Positions 25,562 to 33,995 of a stretch of 64,000 nt of DNA are shown piece after piece. The stretch spans positions 1 through 64,000 of the forward strand of contig NZ_LYXZ01000056.1 in the NCBI RefSeq assembly GCF_001676615.1, given 5' to 3'. Positions within the stretch are counted from its first letter, which is position 1, and each line of letters begins with the position of its first letter. The DNA is from Labrys sp. WJW. GTDB taxonomy: Bacteria; Pseudomonadota; Alphaproteobacteria; Rhizobiales; Labraceae. Under the pieces are notes generated by a model, which saw nothing but the letters and a program-made list of their open reading frames with translations, did no database searches and was not told the origin of the DNA. Both the position numbers and the translations under genes were made by a program.

Positions 25562-26595
25562 GAACGGCGGCCTCCGGCGATGCTGCGCTGGGCCTGGTCG
25601 ACCAGCACGGAAACGATGATGACGACGCCGACCGAGACGAATTGCCAGAACGGCTCGACATTGATGTAGACGAGGCCGAACTGGATCACGGCGATGACGA
25701 GCGCCCCGGCCAGCGTGCCCGAGATCGAGCCCGAGCCGCCGAACAGGCTGGCGCCGCCGATCACCACGGCCGCGATCGAATCGAGCAGGAGGGGCTCGCC
25801 GGCCTGGGCGGCGCCGGCGGTGAAGCGGGCCGCATAGAGCACGCCGCCGATGCCGGCGCACACGGCCGACAGCACATAGAGCTTGCGGGTGTGCCTGGAG
25901 ACATTGATGCCGGCTCGAAGCGCCGCCTGTTCGCTGGCGCCGATGGCGTAGGTGTGCTGGCCGAAGCGCGTCTGCGAAAGCAGATAGTGCATGGCGATCA
26001 GGAAGAGGGCGGCCACGATCACCACGACGGGCACGCCGTAGAAGCGGCCATTGCCGAGCGCCGCGAACCAGGCGTTCGAAACCGGAACCGTGGTGCCGCC
26101 GGCGAGCAGATAGGCGATGCCGCGTGCCACGCCATACATGCCGAGCGTGCCGATGAAGGGGGGAACCCGGAGTTTCGAAATCAGGAGGCCGTTGATGTAG
26201 CCGGGGATGGTGGCCACGGCGACGCCGACCACGATGCCGACCAGCATGGCCGGGAAGGGCGGCATGGAGGCGCCCATGAGATTGGCCGTGTGGGCTGCCA
26301 CCACCGCCGACAGCCCCATGATGAAGCCGATCGACAGGTCGATGCCGCCCGAGATGATCACGAAGGTGGAGCCGAGTGCCAGCAGCAGCGGTGCCACCGC
26401 ATAGATCGAGATCGACTGCAAAGTGGGGACCGAGAATACGAAGGTCGAGCCATAGGCGATCCGGGCCCAGCACTCGAAGAAGACCAGGAGCAGGACCAGG
26501 AAGAGCCAGGCCCTGAGCTCCGCGATGCGCAGAAGGATGGGATGGGGGCCTGCCGCGGGCTGCGCCCGGCTGAGGGAAGTTTGGGCTGCCGACAT
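25558..26595 (-). CDS. Sugar ABC transporter permease (CUT2, RbsC/FrcC-like)
   Basis: A 345-residue inner-membrane protein with 8-10 hydrophobic segments. ISGGIDLSIGFIMGLSAVVAA and GIVVGVAVATIPGYINGLLISKLRVPPFIGTLGMYGVARGIAYLLAGG (in overlapping parts) are the CUT2 permease signature, the latter including the EAA-like coupling region. VVIGGASLFGGSGSISGTLAGA lies near the C-terminus. Encoded between the binding protein and the ATPase, and translationally coupled to the latter. Confidence 0.92.
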   Translation of the reverse strand: MSAAQTSLSRAQPAAGPHPILLRIAELRAWLFLVLLLVFFECWARIAYGSTFVFSVPTLQSISIYAVAPLLLALGSTFVIISGGIDLSIGFIMGLSAVVAAHTANLMGASMPPFPAMLVGIVVGVAVATIPGYINGLLISKLRVPPFIGTLGMYGVARGIAYLLAGGTTVPVSNAWFAALGNGRFYGVPVVVIVAALFLIAMHYLLSQTRFGQHTYAIGASEQAALRAGINVSRHTRKLYVLSAVCAGIGGVLYAARFTAGAAQAGEPLLLDSIAAVVIGGASLFGGSGSISGTLAGALVIAVIQFGLVYINVEPFWQFVSVGVVIIVSVLVDQAQRSIAGGRRS

Positions 26596-26624
26596 CAGGC
26601 GCTCCGTTCGGGACAGAAAGGGTT

Positions 26625-26650
26625 GCCGCCGGGCCGATAGCTCCGGCGGC
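26625..26650 (-). promoter_or_regulatory. Intercistronic hairpin between binding-protein and permease genes
   Basis: GCCGCCGG (26625-26632) pairs with CCGGCGGC (26643-26650) in the 73-bp gap. Such stems in ABC operons often protect the upstream mRNA and lower read-through, giving more binding protein than permease. That role is inferred. Confidence 0.5.
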
Positions 26651-26668
26651 GCAGAAGCGAGGAAGGCC

Positions 26669-27646
26669 TCATTCCTTGTAGATGAAGGCGGCGACTTCCG
26701 GCTTGTCGACGTTGGACTTGTCCATCACGGTGAAGCCGGTGCCGATCGAGGCAGGGATCGACTGGCCGGTGAGATGGGCATAGGCGGAAAGCACGCCGAA
26801 ATAGCCGATCTCCGCCGGGTGCTGGGCGATGGCGATATCGACCAGGCCGGACTTGATGTTGTCGACGATCGTCGCCGGGGCGTCGAAGGCGGCGACGCGG
26901 ACTTTGCCGCTCTGGCCTGCCTGCTGCACGCCGTTGGCGGCACCGAGCGCGGAGAACAGATTGGCGCCGAACACGCCGGCAAGGTCGGGATTGCGTGCGA
27001 AGACCGACTGCATCTGCGAGGCAGCCTTGTTGGCATCATTGTCGTTGAATTGCGTTTCAAGGACAGTGATGTTGGGGTAGTTCTTCATCTCATCCTTGAA
27101 GCCTTCCTCGCGCTGGTCCGTGGTCGAGATGCCAGGCTTCACGTTGGAGACATAGACCTTGCCCTTCTCGTCGATGGCCTTGGCGAGGGCGCGGGCCGCG
27201 ATGCGGCCGCCCAGGATGTTGTCCGAGGCGACATAGGAGAGCGGGAAGTCGGCATCACCCGCGCCGGTCTGGTACTTGCCGGTGCCGATGAAGGTATCGA
27301 CGGTGATCACCGGAATGCCGGCATCGGCGGCCTTCTTCAGGGGCTGAACGAGCTGAACCTTGTCGGTCGGCGCGATCAGGATGGCGTCGGGCTTGCGCGC
27401 GATGACGGCGTCGAGCACAGGCGTCTGCGTCACCGGATTGAAATCGGGCGCGCCCTGGAACACGAGCTCGGCTCCCACCACCTTGGCGGCGGCCTCGGCG
27501 CCCTTGCGCATCGAGATGTAGAAGGCGTCTGTGGTCAGGCCCGGAATGAGGGCGATGGTGTATTTCTTGTCCTGGGCCTGTGCCGGAGCGGCAAGCACGC
27601 TGGCCCCGATGGCGAGAGCCGCGAGGGCCGTAAGCAGTTTCCTCAT
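26669..27646 (-). CDS. Sugar-binding periplasmic protein of the ABC importer
   Basis: A 325-residue periplasmic-binding protein of the ribose/LacI type (Peripla_BP_4). A signal peptide (MRKLLTALAALAIGASVLAA, cleavage near APAQA) precedes KYTIALIPGLTTDAFYISMRKGAEAAAK. Further segments PDAILIAPTDKVQLVQPLKKA and IPVITVDTFIG are typical of the ligand cleft. The ATG at 27646 follows GAGGAAAC. First gene of the importer operon, divergent from lacI. The nearby GatZ/KbaZ-like gene suggests a ketohexose or hexitol ligand, but the sequence alone does not tell. Confidence 0.92.
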   Translation of the reverse strand: MRKLLTALAALAIGASVLAAPAQAQDKKYTIALIPGLTTDAFYISMRKGAEAAAKVVGAELVFQGAPDFNPVTQTPVLDAVIARKPDAILIAPTDKVQLVQPLKKAADAGIPVITVDTFIGTGKYQTGAGDADFPLSYVASDNILGGRIAARALAKAIDEKGKVYVSNVKPGISTTDQREEGFKDEMKNYPNITVLETQFNDNDANKAASQMQSVFARNPDLAGVFGANLFSALGAANGVQQAGQSGKVRVAAFDAPATIVDNIKSGLVDIAIAQHPAEIGYFGVLSAYAHLTGQSIPASIGTGFTVMDKSNVDKPEVAAFIYKE

Positions 27647-28087
27647 GTCGTTTCCTCGGTTTGACGAAGTGGTCGATCCCTCCGGCACGGATCCTCCTCT
27701 AGCGCGAGGTATCCAGCCGGCTACGGCGGGCAGGGCCGCCGATCGAGTTGAGGAAAGGGTGCCAATAGTGGCCGGGCTCTACAGGTGCGGTTGCGCCTGC
27801 GGGCCGTCTCCCTCCCTGAATTTATTTTTGTCTTTTATGAATTGTCAGACTATGGTTTCGTGCCGTAGGCGTCAATTAAAGATATTGCGCGTGATAAGAT
27901 TGACAAAATGCGCTTCCTTTAATTGAAGGAAATAGGGAGTAATGCATTGAAAAATAAAGATAAATTTTTATTTCGGATTATCTGAAAACGAATTCATCAA
28001 ACGGATTTTTACGGCATGTAAAAAACAATATTGTTTACTCGTGTAAAAATTAGGAGCCGATCGGGCGGGTGAGGGAGCATCAGGGCG
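27647..28087. other. AT-rich divergent promoter region
   Basis: A 441-bp gap between the ABC importer and lacI. It is GC-rich to about 27815 and then becomes clearly AT-rich, which fits divergent promoters. It contains the operator candidate at 28018-28047 and an AAATAAA/TTTATTT inverted repeat near 27948-27970. No gene is supported. Confidence 0.6.
28018..28047. promoter_or_regulatory. LacI-type operator candidate
   Basis: The perfect 14-bp palindrome AAACAATATTGTTT (28023-28036) is flanked by GTAAA (28018-28022), TTTAC (28034-28038) and GTAAA (28043-28047), giving several alternating half-sites. It lies 40-70 bp before the lacI GTG in the divergent promoter region. Confidence 0.55.
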
Positions 28088-29110
28088 GTGCGAAAGATCA
28101 GGAACATGGCCGAGTTCGCCGAACTCAGCGGGATCTCGCGGCCGACGGTCTCGAAATATTTCAACGACCCCGGCAGCGTCCGCAAGTCGATCCGCCTCCG
28201 CATCGAGAGGGCGTTGGCCAAATATGACTATCGGCCGAACCTGTTCGCGGTGAACCTCAACCGCAAGCGCCCCAAGATCATCGGCGTGATCGTGCCCGAC
28301 ACCTCGGACATGTTCTATTCGGAGATGGTGCGCCACATCGAGCGGCGCTGCGCGCAGGACGGTTATTTCGTGCTGGTGCTTTCCTCGCGCGGGGATGCCC
28401 TGCATGAGGCGCGCTCGGTGGAGACGCTGCTGTCGCTTAAGATCGCGGGCGCGATCATCGCCCCCCTCGGCGCCTATACCGATGCGACGCGCATGGAGAC
28501 CCTGCGCGCCCATATTCCAGTGGTCTATCTCGATTCCTCGCTGCAGGACGGCTCGCCCTTCGTCGGCACCGACAATGAGCAGAGCATCGGCCTGATCACC
28601 GATTATCTCTGCCGCACGGGGACGCCGCCCAGCTTCTTTGAAATGCCGGCGGTCAATCACAATGCCGCCGAGCGCAGCAATGCCTATGTCCAGGCCATGG
28701 AGCGGCTCGGCTTCCAGCCGGAGATCATCACCGTGGTAGGCAAGCCGGATTGGCGTTTCGAGGAAATCGCCTATGCCGAAGCCCTGCGGGTGATCGACGG
28801 GGCGGGGTTTCCGACCTCGACGGTACTGTGCGCCAATGATCGCATTGCCGTGGGGGTGATGGCGGCGGCCTTCCAGCGCGGCCTGAAGGTCGGGCGCGAA
28901 GCCGATTGCCGGCTGCGCGTCGCCGGCCATGACGACCAGCCCTATAGCCGCTTCGGCTGCCCGCCCCTGACCACGGTGGCGCAGGACTTCTTCCGCCTCG
29001 GCAATCTCGGTGTCGAGTTGCTGCTCGCCCAGGTCGAGGGCGAGGAACCTTCACAAGGCCAGCAGCAATTGCGGCTCGAAGCCCAACTGATGATGCGGGC
29101 TTCGGCCTGA
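28088..29110 (+). CDS. LacI family transcriptional regulator
   Basis: A 340-residue protein. The N-terminal HTH reads MAEFAELSGISRPTVSKYFN with the hinge helix KYDYRPNLFAVNLNRKRPK, and residues about 60-335 form a periplasmic-binding-like sensor (IIGVIVPDTSDMFYSEMVRHIE, VLCANDRIAVGVMAAAFQRGL, RVAGHDDQPYSR). It starts at the GTG at 28088, preceded by GGGAG. It is divergent from the sugar ABC importer and upstream of the GatZ/KbaZ-like gene with a 29-bp gap, so it most likely controls both. Confidence 0.92.
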   Translation: MRKIRNMAEFAELSGISRPTVSKYFNDPGSVRKSIRLRIERALAKYDYRPNLFAVNLNRKRPKIIGVIVPDTSDMFYSEMVRHIERRCAQDGYFVLVLSSRGDALHEARSVETLLSLKIAGAIIAPLGAYTDATRMETLRAHIPVVYLDSSLQDGSPFVGTDNEQSIGLITDYLCRTGTPPSFFEMPAVNHNAAERSNAYVQAMERLGFQPEIITVVGKPDWRFEEIAYAEALRVIDGAGFPTSTVLCANDRIAVGVMAAAFQRGLKVGREADCRLRVAGHDDQPYSRFGCPPLTTVAQDFFRLGNLGVELLLAQVEGEEPSQGQQQLRLEAQLMMRASA

Positions 29111-29139
29111 TCGCGATCCATCGTTCACGGAGACTCGAC

Positions 29140-30402
29140 ATGACCACCCTTCTCGACCTCGCCCCCGCACGGCGCTCCGGAAAGCCGCGAGGCATCGCCT
29201 CGATCTGCTCGGCCCATCCGGACGTGATCGGGACGACGCTGGCGCATGGCCGCGAGCGCGGGCGGAAGGTCTTGATCGAGGCGACCTGCAACCAGGTGAA
29301 CCAGGAGGGGGGCTATACCGGCATGACGCCAGCCGATTTCAGGCGTTTCGTGTTCGAGAAGGCGAAAGCCTCCGGCTATGACACCGCCAAGCTGATCCTT
29401 GGTGGCGATCATCTCGGTCCCAATCCCTGGCGCCAACTCGAGGCGGAAGAGGCTATGGCCAAGGCCGAGGCGATGATGGCGGCCTATGTTGCGGCGGGGT
29501 TTGGCAAGATCCATCTCGATGCCAGCATGGGTTGTAAGGGTGAGCCAGAAGCGCTCGATGACGAAACCACCGCTAGGCGTGCCGCTCGTCTGACCCGGGT
29601 GGCGGAGCAGACGGCGCGCGACAACGGCCTGCCCTTGCCGGTCTATATCATCGGCACCGAGGTGCCGGTGCCTGGTGGCGCCTGGCACGCGCTCGACGGC
29701 CTGCAGCCGACCGCGGCGGGCGCTGCGCGCCAGACCATCGAGACGCACCGGACCATCTTTCGCCAGCAAGGCGTCGAGGCGGCGCTGGAACGCGTGATCG
29801 GTCTGGTGGTGCAGCCCGGTGTCGAGTTCGGGCATGAGGACGTGGTGGTCTACCAGCCCGACAAGGCCCGTGATCTCGTCGGCGTGCTGGATACCGAGCC
29901 GTCCCTCGTGTTCGAGGCCCATTCCACCGACTACCAGCCGCGGGAGAAGCTGGCTCGGTTGGTGGCCGACGGCTTTGCCATCCTCAAGGTTGGGCCCGGC
30001 CTGACCTTCGCCTGGCGCGAGGCGCTCTATGGGCTCGATCTCATCGCCGGGGAGCTTGATGCCTCCTATGGCGAACGCTCGCTGGCAAAGGCGATGGAGG
30101 CCCTGATGCTGGACGAGCCCGGCTACTGGCAGCGCTATTACCAGGGCGACGCCGCCAGCCGGCATGTGCTGCGCCATTACAGCTACAGCGACCGCATCCG
30201 CTATTACTGGCCGCATCCGGCTGCCGCCGCTGCCGTGGCGCGCCTGTCGCAGGCGCTGGCGGGACGCGTCTTGCCGCCGACCTTGGTGCACCAGTTCGTG
30301 CCGGTCGCGGCGGGACATGTCGGCCCGCTGGACATGAAGGCCTGCCTCTCTCTGGCCATACGCGCGGTGCTGGACGATTATGCCGAGGCGACAGCGGTGT
30401 AG
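29140..30402 (+). CDS. GatZ/KbaZ-like protein (tagatose-bisphosphate aldolase subunit or tagatose-phosphate 4-epimerase)
   Basis: A 420-residue (beta/alpha)8-type protein clearly of the GatZ/KbaZ family: GIASICSAHPDVIGTTLAHG, LIEATCNQVNQEGGYTGMTP, ILGGDHLGPNPWR, KIHLDASMGC and GIGTEVPVPGG-like YIIGTEVPVPGGAW, then FEAHSTDYQPREKLARLVADG. In E. coli this subunit supports the class II aldolase GatY/KbaY, and no GatY gene is present here. Family members in agrobacteria have been described as D-tagatose-6-phosphate 4-epimerases, which would act alone; that reading fits the lone gene next to a sugar importer. Glu, Asp and His residues of the metal site are retained. Confidence 0.88.
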   Translation: MTTLLDLAPARRSGKPRGIASICSAHPDVIGTTLAHGRERGRKVLIEATCNQVNQEGGYTGMTPADFRRFVFEKAKASGYDTAKLILGGDHLGPNPWRQLEAEEAMAKAEAMMAAYVAAGFGKIHLDASMGCKGEPEALDDETTARRAARLTRVAEQTARDNGLPLPVYIIGTEVPVPGGAWHALDGLQPTAAGAARQTIETHRTIFRQQGVEAALERVIGLVVQPGVEFGHEDVVVYQPDKARDLVGVLDTEPSLVFEAHSTDYQPREKLARLVADGFAILKVGPGLTFAWREALYGLDLIAGELDASYGERSLAKAMEALMLDEPGYWQRYYQGDAASRHVLRHYSYSDRIRYYWPHPAAAAAVARLSQALAGRVLPPTLVHQFVPVAAGHVGPLDMKACLSLAIRAVLDDYAEATAV

Positions 30403-30422
30403 TGAGTCGGTGCCGGCAACTG

Positions 30423-30448
30423 GTAACAAAGCCGTGAAACCGACCGTA
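30423..30448 (+). promoter_or_regulatory. ECF sigma promoter, autoregulatory candidate
   Basis: GTAACA (30423-30428), exactly 16 bases, then CGTA (30445-30448). This resembles the GTAACC-N16-CGAA motif described for the Caulobacter SigF regulon, whose anti-sigma is NrsF. It lies directly upstream of the sigma/nrsF pair. Confidence 0.55.
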
Positions 30449-30461
30449 GAGAGGATGGCTC

Positions 30462-31019
30462 GTGCATAATCCCATGCGCGAAGAGGAGTGGGCGGCATGG
30501 TTGCGGCAGTCGATCGCCGGGGATGCACCGGCCTATCGGCGGTTCCTGCAGGCGGTGACCCCTTATCTGCGCGGCACGGCGCGCCGTTATTGCGAGCGCT
30601 TCGGCGCGCCGCCGGCGGAGGTCGAGGATGTCGTTCAGGAAGTGCTGCTCGCCATTCACCTCAAGCGCGGAACCTGGGATTCTTCGCGCCCGCTCGGTCC
30701 CTGGCTGTCGGCGATCGTGCGCAACAAGATGATCGATACCATGCGCCGCCGGGGACGGCAGGTGATGGTGCCGATCGAGGACGTGATCGAGGTTCTCGAG
30801 GCAGAGGAGCCGGCATCCGGACTGTCGCAGCATGAGGCTGAGAAAATGCTGGCGCATCTGAAACCGCCGCAGCGGGACATCGTGGAAGGCATCTCGCTCG
30901 GCGGCGTCAGCATCCGGGAGATGGCAGGTCGGCTGGCGATGACGGAGGTGGCCGTTCGCGTCGCCCTGCATCGGGGCCTCAAGAAGCTCGCAGCGCTCTA
31001 CCGGAGTGACCAGTCGTGA
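30462..31019 (+). CDS. ECF-type RNA polymerase sigma factor (SigF-like, NrsF-associated)
   Basis: A 185-residue protein with sigma region 2 (YLRGTARRYCERFGAPPAEV then EDVVQEVLLAIHLKRGTWD) and region 4 (LKPPQRDIVEGISLGGVSIREMAGRLAMTEVAVRVALHRGLKKLA). It starts at the GTG at 30462 with GAGAGGA upstream; the ATG at 30474 is an alternative. The stop overlaps the NrsF gene by 4 bp. This sigma/NrsF pairing is known from Caulobacter and relatives in oxidative or heavy-metal stress. Confidence 0.9.
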   Translation: MHNPMREEEWAAWLRQSIAGDAPAYRRFLQAVTPYLRGTARRYCERFGAPPAEVEDVVQEVLLAIHLKRGTWDSSRPLGPWLSAIVRNKMIDTMRRRGRQVMVPIEDVIEVLEAEEPASGLSQHEAEKMLAHLKPPQRDIVEGISLGGVSIREMAGRLAMTEVAVRVALHRGLKKLAALYRSDQS

Positions 31020-31651
31020 AGACCGACGATCTCATCAACGCCATTTCCGAAGACGCGCCGGTCAAATGGTCCCTCGGCAGGGTTTTTGCGCTGGCGGTGA
31101 TCGTCGGTACGGCTTTTTCGGCCGTGCTTTTCTTCGTGGGATTCCGGCCTCGTCCCGATATCGCGGCGGCAGCCGAGACATGGCGCTTCCTGTTCAAATT
31201 CGTGGTGACGGTGTCACTGGCTGTTTCGGCCTGCGGCCTGATCCTGCGTCTGGTCAGGCCGGGTGCGCAATCAGGAGGATGGCGCCTTGCTTTGGTCGTT
31301 GCACCCTTGCTTTTGATTGGCGCGGTCGCAGTGGAAATGATGGTGATGCCGTCCGCCAGCTGGGGAACGCGCTGGATCGGCGTGAATGCCCGTTATTGCC
31401 TGATGCTGATACCCTTGCTGGCACTGGGGCCTCTGGCTTGCATTCTCTATGCCTTGCGCCAGGGCGCGCCCGCAAATCCCGGCCGGGCCGGGGCGGTGGC
31501 GGGCCTCGCCGCCAGCGGCATTGCGGCAACCCTTTATGCCAGCCATTGCGTGGACGACAGCCCGCTTTTCGTCGCCACCTGGTACAGTCTGGCGACGGGC
31601 ATCGTCACGGTCGTGGGATATCTTGCCGGCCGTCGTCTGCTGCGCTGGTGA
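31016..31651 (+). CDS. nrsF: NrsF-family membrane anti-sigma factor (DUF1109)
   Basis: A 211-residue protein with six hydrophobic segments (about residues 20-42, 58-80, 90-110, 125-148, 158-178 and 185-205). The N-terminal cytoplasmic KTDDLINAISEDAPV is the part expected to hold the sigma factor. Conserved cysteines in VSACGLIL and HCVDDSPLF are candidate redox or metal sensors. GTGA overlap with the sigma gene shows translational coupling. Confidence 0.88.
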   Translation: MKTDDLINAISEDAPVKWSLGRVFALAVIVGTAFSAVLFFVGFRPRPDIAAAAETWRFLFKFVVTVSLAVSACGLILRLVRPGAQSGGWRLALVVAPLLLIGAVAVEMMVMPSASWGTRWIGVNARYCLMLIPLLALGPLACILYALRQGAPANPGRAGAVAGLAASGIAATLYASHCVDDSPLFVATWYSLATGIVTVVGYLAGRRLLRW

Positions 31652-31871
31652 GTGCGGCTGGAGGTGTCGACTTGTGCCTCGATGGGAAGAGTGTTTCGAA
31701 TATCGATGTAGCGTGTTGATATTATTTATTTTTTTCATCTGACTTCCACAGCCGATGGTTGTTTTCCAATAGCCGTCTCGCTCCGTCTCATTCTTCCCGT
31801 GTAAGCGAATGATCTGGTTCCAGATTTATGGTTATCATTCTGTAAATTCTGTTTTTTATTACCTGCCGAGC

Positions 31872-32933
31872 CTATCCGCTCCCCCGGTGCCTCTGCAGGG
31901 CCTGGATGTAGGTGAGGAAGAGTTCGCGCTCCGACGTGATATCCAGTTTTTCATAGATGCGCAGCCGGTGGTTCTTCACCGTGCCGCGCTGGAGATTAAG
32001 ACGCTGGGCGATGGTGGCGGTGGGGTGGCCCTCGAGCACCAGCTTGACGATGTCGATCTCCCGGGGCGTGAGGGCCGGGTTGAGCTCGGAGATGATCGCC
32101 TGATCGTAATCCATTGAAGAGGAGGATGATTTCTCCACCGTGAAGAGCCAGCCTTCCGGTGCGGAGCCGTGGGCCGGCGAGATCCGGGTCCGGTGCAGGA
32201 CGGTCGTGTCATCCAGCACGGCTTCGCCGGCATTCTGGGCCGTCAGCCTTTCGACGGCCCGCGGCAGGCTGGCATCCCTGTCTTCCATCGCCCGCCAGGT
32301 CTCGGATGCGTGGATGACGCAGCCTTCGAGATCGCGCAGCATGATGGCTTGCGGCAGGGAGGCGCCGCTCGTGCCACGCCCGATCGCCGCCGCCAGGACG
32401 GCGCTGACATGCGCGCTCTCAAGACCAGCGAACAGGGGATAGAAATCCTCCATCGCCGTGCGCTCGCTGTCGAGGAAGCGGCCGATGCGGCGTTCCAGGA
32501 ACAAAGCGACGCTGGCCCGCCCCATGGCGGGCAGGAAGTAGCCGAGCTCGTCGGTGATGCTGGATTCCTGCAGGAATTCGCGGACATAGCGGCTCTGCCG
32601 GGTCGCGGTGGCCGGGAACATGTCGAGGCTTACGACACCAGGCCGTTCCGTTTGTGCCCAATAGCGATGGAAGGGATCGAAGACGTGGAAGGTCGTCTCA
32701 TATTGGCGGGCCAGCGCATCCGAGAAACCGTGATGCATGAGGAAATTTGGCCGCCCCACCGCCGAATAACGCACCATGGTGGCGATATCGTGCGAGACCA
32801 GGGACCGGAAGGCCGCGAGCAGGGCGGCATAGAAATCAGACGTTCCCACCAGGCGGGCGGCCTCGCCGATGGCGGCATTGACGGTGGCAAGCGGAAGGCC
32901 GGAGGCGATCAGGGTCGATTTCATCCGCAACAT
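31872..32933 (-). CDS. LuxR C-terminal-domain regulator with uncharacterised N-terminal sensor
   Basis: About 353 residues. The C-terminal HTH is clear (LNPALTPREIDIVKLVLEGH, then AQRLNLQRGTVKNHRLRIYEKLDITSERELFL). The N-terminal 270 residues do not resemble the AHL-binding or receiver domain but have a helical character with a PAS/GAF-like feel (DYDQAII linker, RDLEGCVIHASETWRAMED). The start is uncertain: ATGs at 32933, 32924 and 32999 are all possible and none has a strong SD. It follows the acetone-carboxylase/sulfatase operon on the same strand, from which it is separated by a repeat element, and could regulate it. Confidence 0.8.
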   Translation of the reverse strand: MLRMKSTLIASGLPLATVNAAIGEAARLVGTSDFYAALLAAFRSLVSHDIATMVRYSAVGRPNFLMHHGFSDALARQYETTFHVFDPFHRYWAQTERPGVVSLDMFPATATRQSRYVREFLQESSITDELGYFLPAMGRASVALFLERRIGRFLDSERTAMEDFYPLFAGLESAHVSAVLAAAIGRGTSGASLPQAIMLRDLEGCVIHASETWRAMEDRDASLPRAVERLTAQNAGEAVLDDTTVLHRTRISPAHGSAPEGWLFTVEKSSSSSMDYDQAIISELNPALTPREIDIVKLVLEGHPTATIAQRLNLQRGTVKNHRLRIYEKLDITSERELFLTYIQALQRHRGSG

Positions 32934-32992
32934 TCCACGCCGAAGTGACGCATGGCCGCAGGCGTTGTCTGACAATAAGTGAGACTCTGCAC

Positions 32993-33085
32993 TTGTCATG
33001 CCCGGGCTTGACCCGGGAATCCAGCGCCCCCGGTTTCGATAAGCGGAAGGGGCCTGGATTGCCGGGTGAAGCCCGGCAATGATAA
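32993..33085. repeat. Palindromic REP/BIME-like repeat
   Basis: The ends are inverted: TTGTCATGCCCGGG on the left and CCCGGCAATGATAA on the right, and each end has its own small stem (CCCGGGCTTGACCCGGG and GCCGGGTGAAGCCCGGC). Elements starting GTCATGCCCGGGCTTG are widespread in rhizobial genomes. It occupies the gap between the SDR and LuxR-type genes. Confidence 0.75.
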
Positions 33086-33161
33086 AGGTCGAGCCAATTC
33101 GATGCGTTTTTTGACCGACGCACCCTTGGCGTGAAGACAGGGTAGCGTTCCCTGAAGCTTT

Positions 33162-33986
33162 CTACCAGAGTGCCCCTCCGGTGATCTGGATGTTTTCGGC
33201 CGTGATGCCCTTCGCGGCTTCGCTGCACAGAAAGACGGCGAGGCCAGCCACTTCGCCGGGCTGGATGATGCGCTGCTGCGGGTTCTGTGCGGCAATCCGG
33301 GCCATGGCGCTTTGAAGGCTTTCGCCTTTGCCGTCGCGCTCGGCGACCTGGGCGACGTTGCGGCGCATCAGCTCTGTCTCGACCCAGGTCGGCGAGATCA
33401 TCACGGCCGCGACGCCATGGGGCGCCCCTTCCAGGGCGACGCAGCGCGTCAGGCCCAGCAGGCCGGATTTGGAGGCGCAATAGGCCGGGTTGTCCTTCCA
33501 GCCGACGCTGGCGGCCGTCGAGCCGATATTGATGATGCGTCCCCAGCCCCGCGCGATCATGCCGGGCAGGAGGCTGCGTGTGGTGCGAAAGGCGCCGGTG
33601 AGGTTGGTGTCGAGGATCTTCTCCCAGAGCGCGTCCGAATGACCGCTGACCGGCTGCTCGGCCGTGGTGCCGGCCGCGTTGACCAGGATGTCGATGGGGC
33701 CGCAGGCGGCTTGTGCGGCCTGGATGAAGGTGTCGATGACTTCGCTGGAGCGCACGTCGAGATGGCCGGCATGCACCTTGACGCCCTCTGCCTCGAGCAT
33801 GGCGCGTACGCGCTGCAGTTCGGCCTCAACGGGATAGGCGGCGGCATCGCCCAGCCGCGCGCCTTCGCCGATATAGGAGCCGACTGCCACATTGGCGCCG
33901 GCGCTCGCCAGAGCCTGGGCGATGGCGAGGCCCTGGCCGGTGAGGCCGCCGGTGATGAGCGCGGCACGGCCTTTCAAGCTGGTCAT
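33162..33986 (-). CDS. Short-chain dehydrogenase/reductase
   Basis: A 274-residue classical SDR. The nucleotide-binding motif is in LITGGLTGQGLAIAQALASAGA, NAAG in ILVNAAGTTAEQP, the catalytic Ser in IINIGSTAASV and the YxxxK in AYCASKSG. It is the last gene of the carboxylase/sulfatase operon, 9 bp after the sulfatase. In that context it may oxidise an alcohol released by the sulfatase to the ketone used by the carboxylase (inferred); the substrate is otherwise unknown. Confidence 0.9.
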   Translation of the reverse strand: MTSLKGRAALITGGLTGQGLAIAQALASAGANVAVGSYIGEGARLGDAAAYPVEAELQRVRAMLEAEGVKVHAGHLDVRSSEVIDTFIQAAQAACGPIDILVNAAGTTAEQPVSGHSDALWEKILDTNLTGAFRTTRSLLPGMIARGWGRIINIGSTAASVGWKDNPAYCASKSGLLGLTRCVALEGAPHGVAAVMISPTWVETELMRRNVAQVAERDGKGESLQSAMARIAAQNPQQRIIQPGEVAGLAVFLCSEAAKGITAENIQITGGALW

Positions 33987-33995
33987 GGTCTTCCC

